In this document: positions 63,766 to 64,000 of the stretch, piece by piece
How positions within the stretch are numbered: position 1 is the stretch's first letter
How the letters are laid out: every line of letters begins with the position of its first letter
Assembly: GCA_034766995.1 (NCBI GenBank)
Contig: CM068313.1
Coordinates: forward strand, 20,375,512 to 20,439,511
From: Acanthacorydalis orientalis
Taxonomy: Eukaryota > Arthropoda > Insecta > Megaloptera > Corydalidae
Direction: 5' to 3'
DNA: 64,000 nt
Translations under genes and position numbers: made by a program
Notes under the pieces: generated by a model
Databases searched by the model: none
Seen by the model: the letters and a program-made list of their open reading frames with translations, nothing else
What the model was told of the DNA's origin: nothing

Positions 63766-64000
63766 CGTCAATAATAGCACACCGATGAAAAAATTTGAAA
63801 ACCAATACCTCAAGCGATTAGACTGACATTATTAAAAAAGCATCATTCACATTTTTAACATTACTTTTATGTCTAACACTAATTTTTCACGCAAGTGCAT
63901 ATTTCTGTATGTATAATTCATTAATTTCTATATATAAATTACTTTAAATTAAATTTTCATTAATTTTTATGTAAAACTGTGTACGCTGTTTTAAACATCT

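Overview
This window looks like a gene-poor, extremely A+T-rich stretch of a eukaryotic nuclear genome, most likely an arthropod and probably an insect. I see no operons, ribosome-binding sites, tRNA or rRNA genes, no CRISPR array and no long open reading frame. The most frequent feature is the (TA)n microsatellite: dozens of arrays occur, on average roughly one every 1-1.5 kb, often continued by (CA/GT)n, (GA/CT)n, (GATA)n or (TATG)n. The recognisable mobile DNA is all of the Tc1/mariner/IS630 superfamily, which suits insects. Very low G+C, little transposon diversity and scattered short G+C-raised islands suggest a hymenopteran (bee-like) intergenic or giant-intron region, but that is inference.

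Layout. 0-12 kb: (TA)n-filled desert with one good 54-nt exon candidate on + (2,814-2,867). 12.0-12.3 kb: a near-perfect 123-bp inverted repeat. 12-32 kb: desert with a possible 102-nt exon (14,879-14,980) and several CpG-containing islands. 31.8-34.1 kb: two copies of a short TA-flanked MITE bracket the best coding signal in the window, a 162-nt minus-strand terminal exon candidate at 32,826-32,987. 34-44 kb: desert with islands near 38.2, 41.7 and 44.0 kb and one copy of an unnamed dispersed repeat (39.3 kb; its partner is at 52.7 kb). 44.4-46.6 kb: a 75-bp direct repeat whose second copy abuts a truncated mariner transposase remnant. 47-49 kb: a less A+T-rich region with unassigned open frames, including the longest in the window (124 codons). 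56.1-56.9 kb: a decayed mariner lying exactly between two (TA)n arrays. 61.5-62.8 kb: a decayed IS630/mariner-like element with one terminus preserved.

No genes can be shown to work together here. Exon candidates on both strands fit either one or two genes with very large A+T-rich introns or isolated conserved sequences; the sequence alone cannot decide. All three transposase remnants are dead (frameshifts or stops, and substituted catalytic residues in two). I did not find a clearly new biological system. The most unusual structures are the 123-bp hairpin, the 75-bp templated-looking junction, and the mariner embedded in a (TA)n array.
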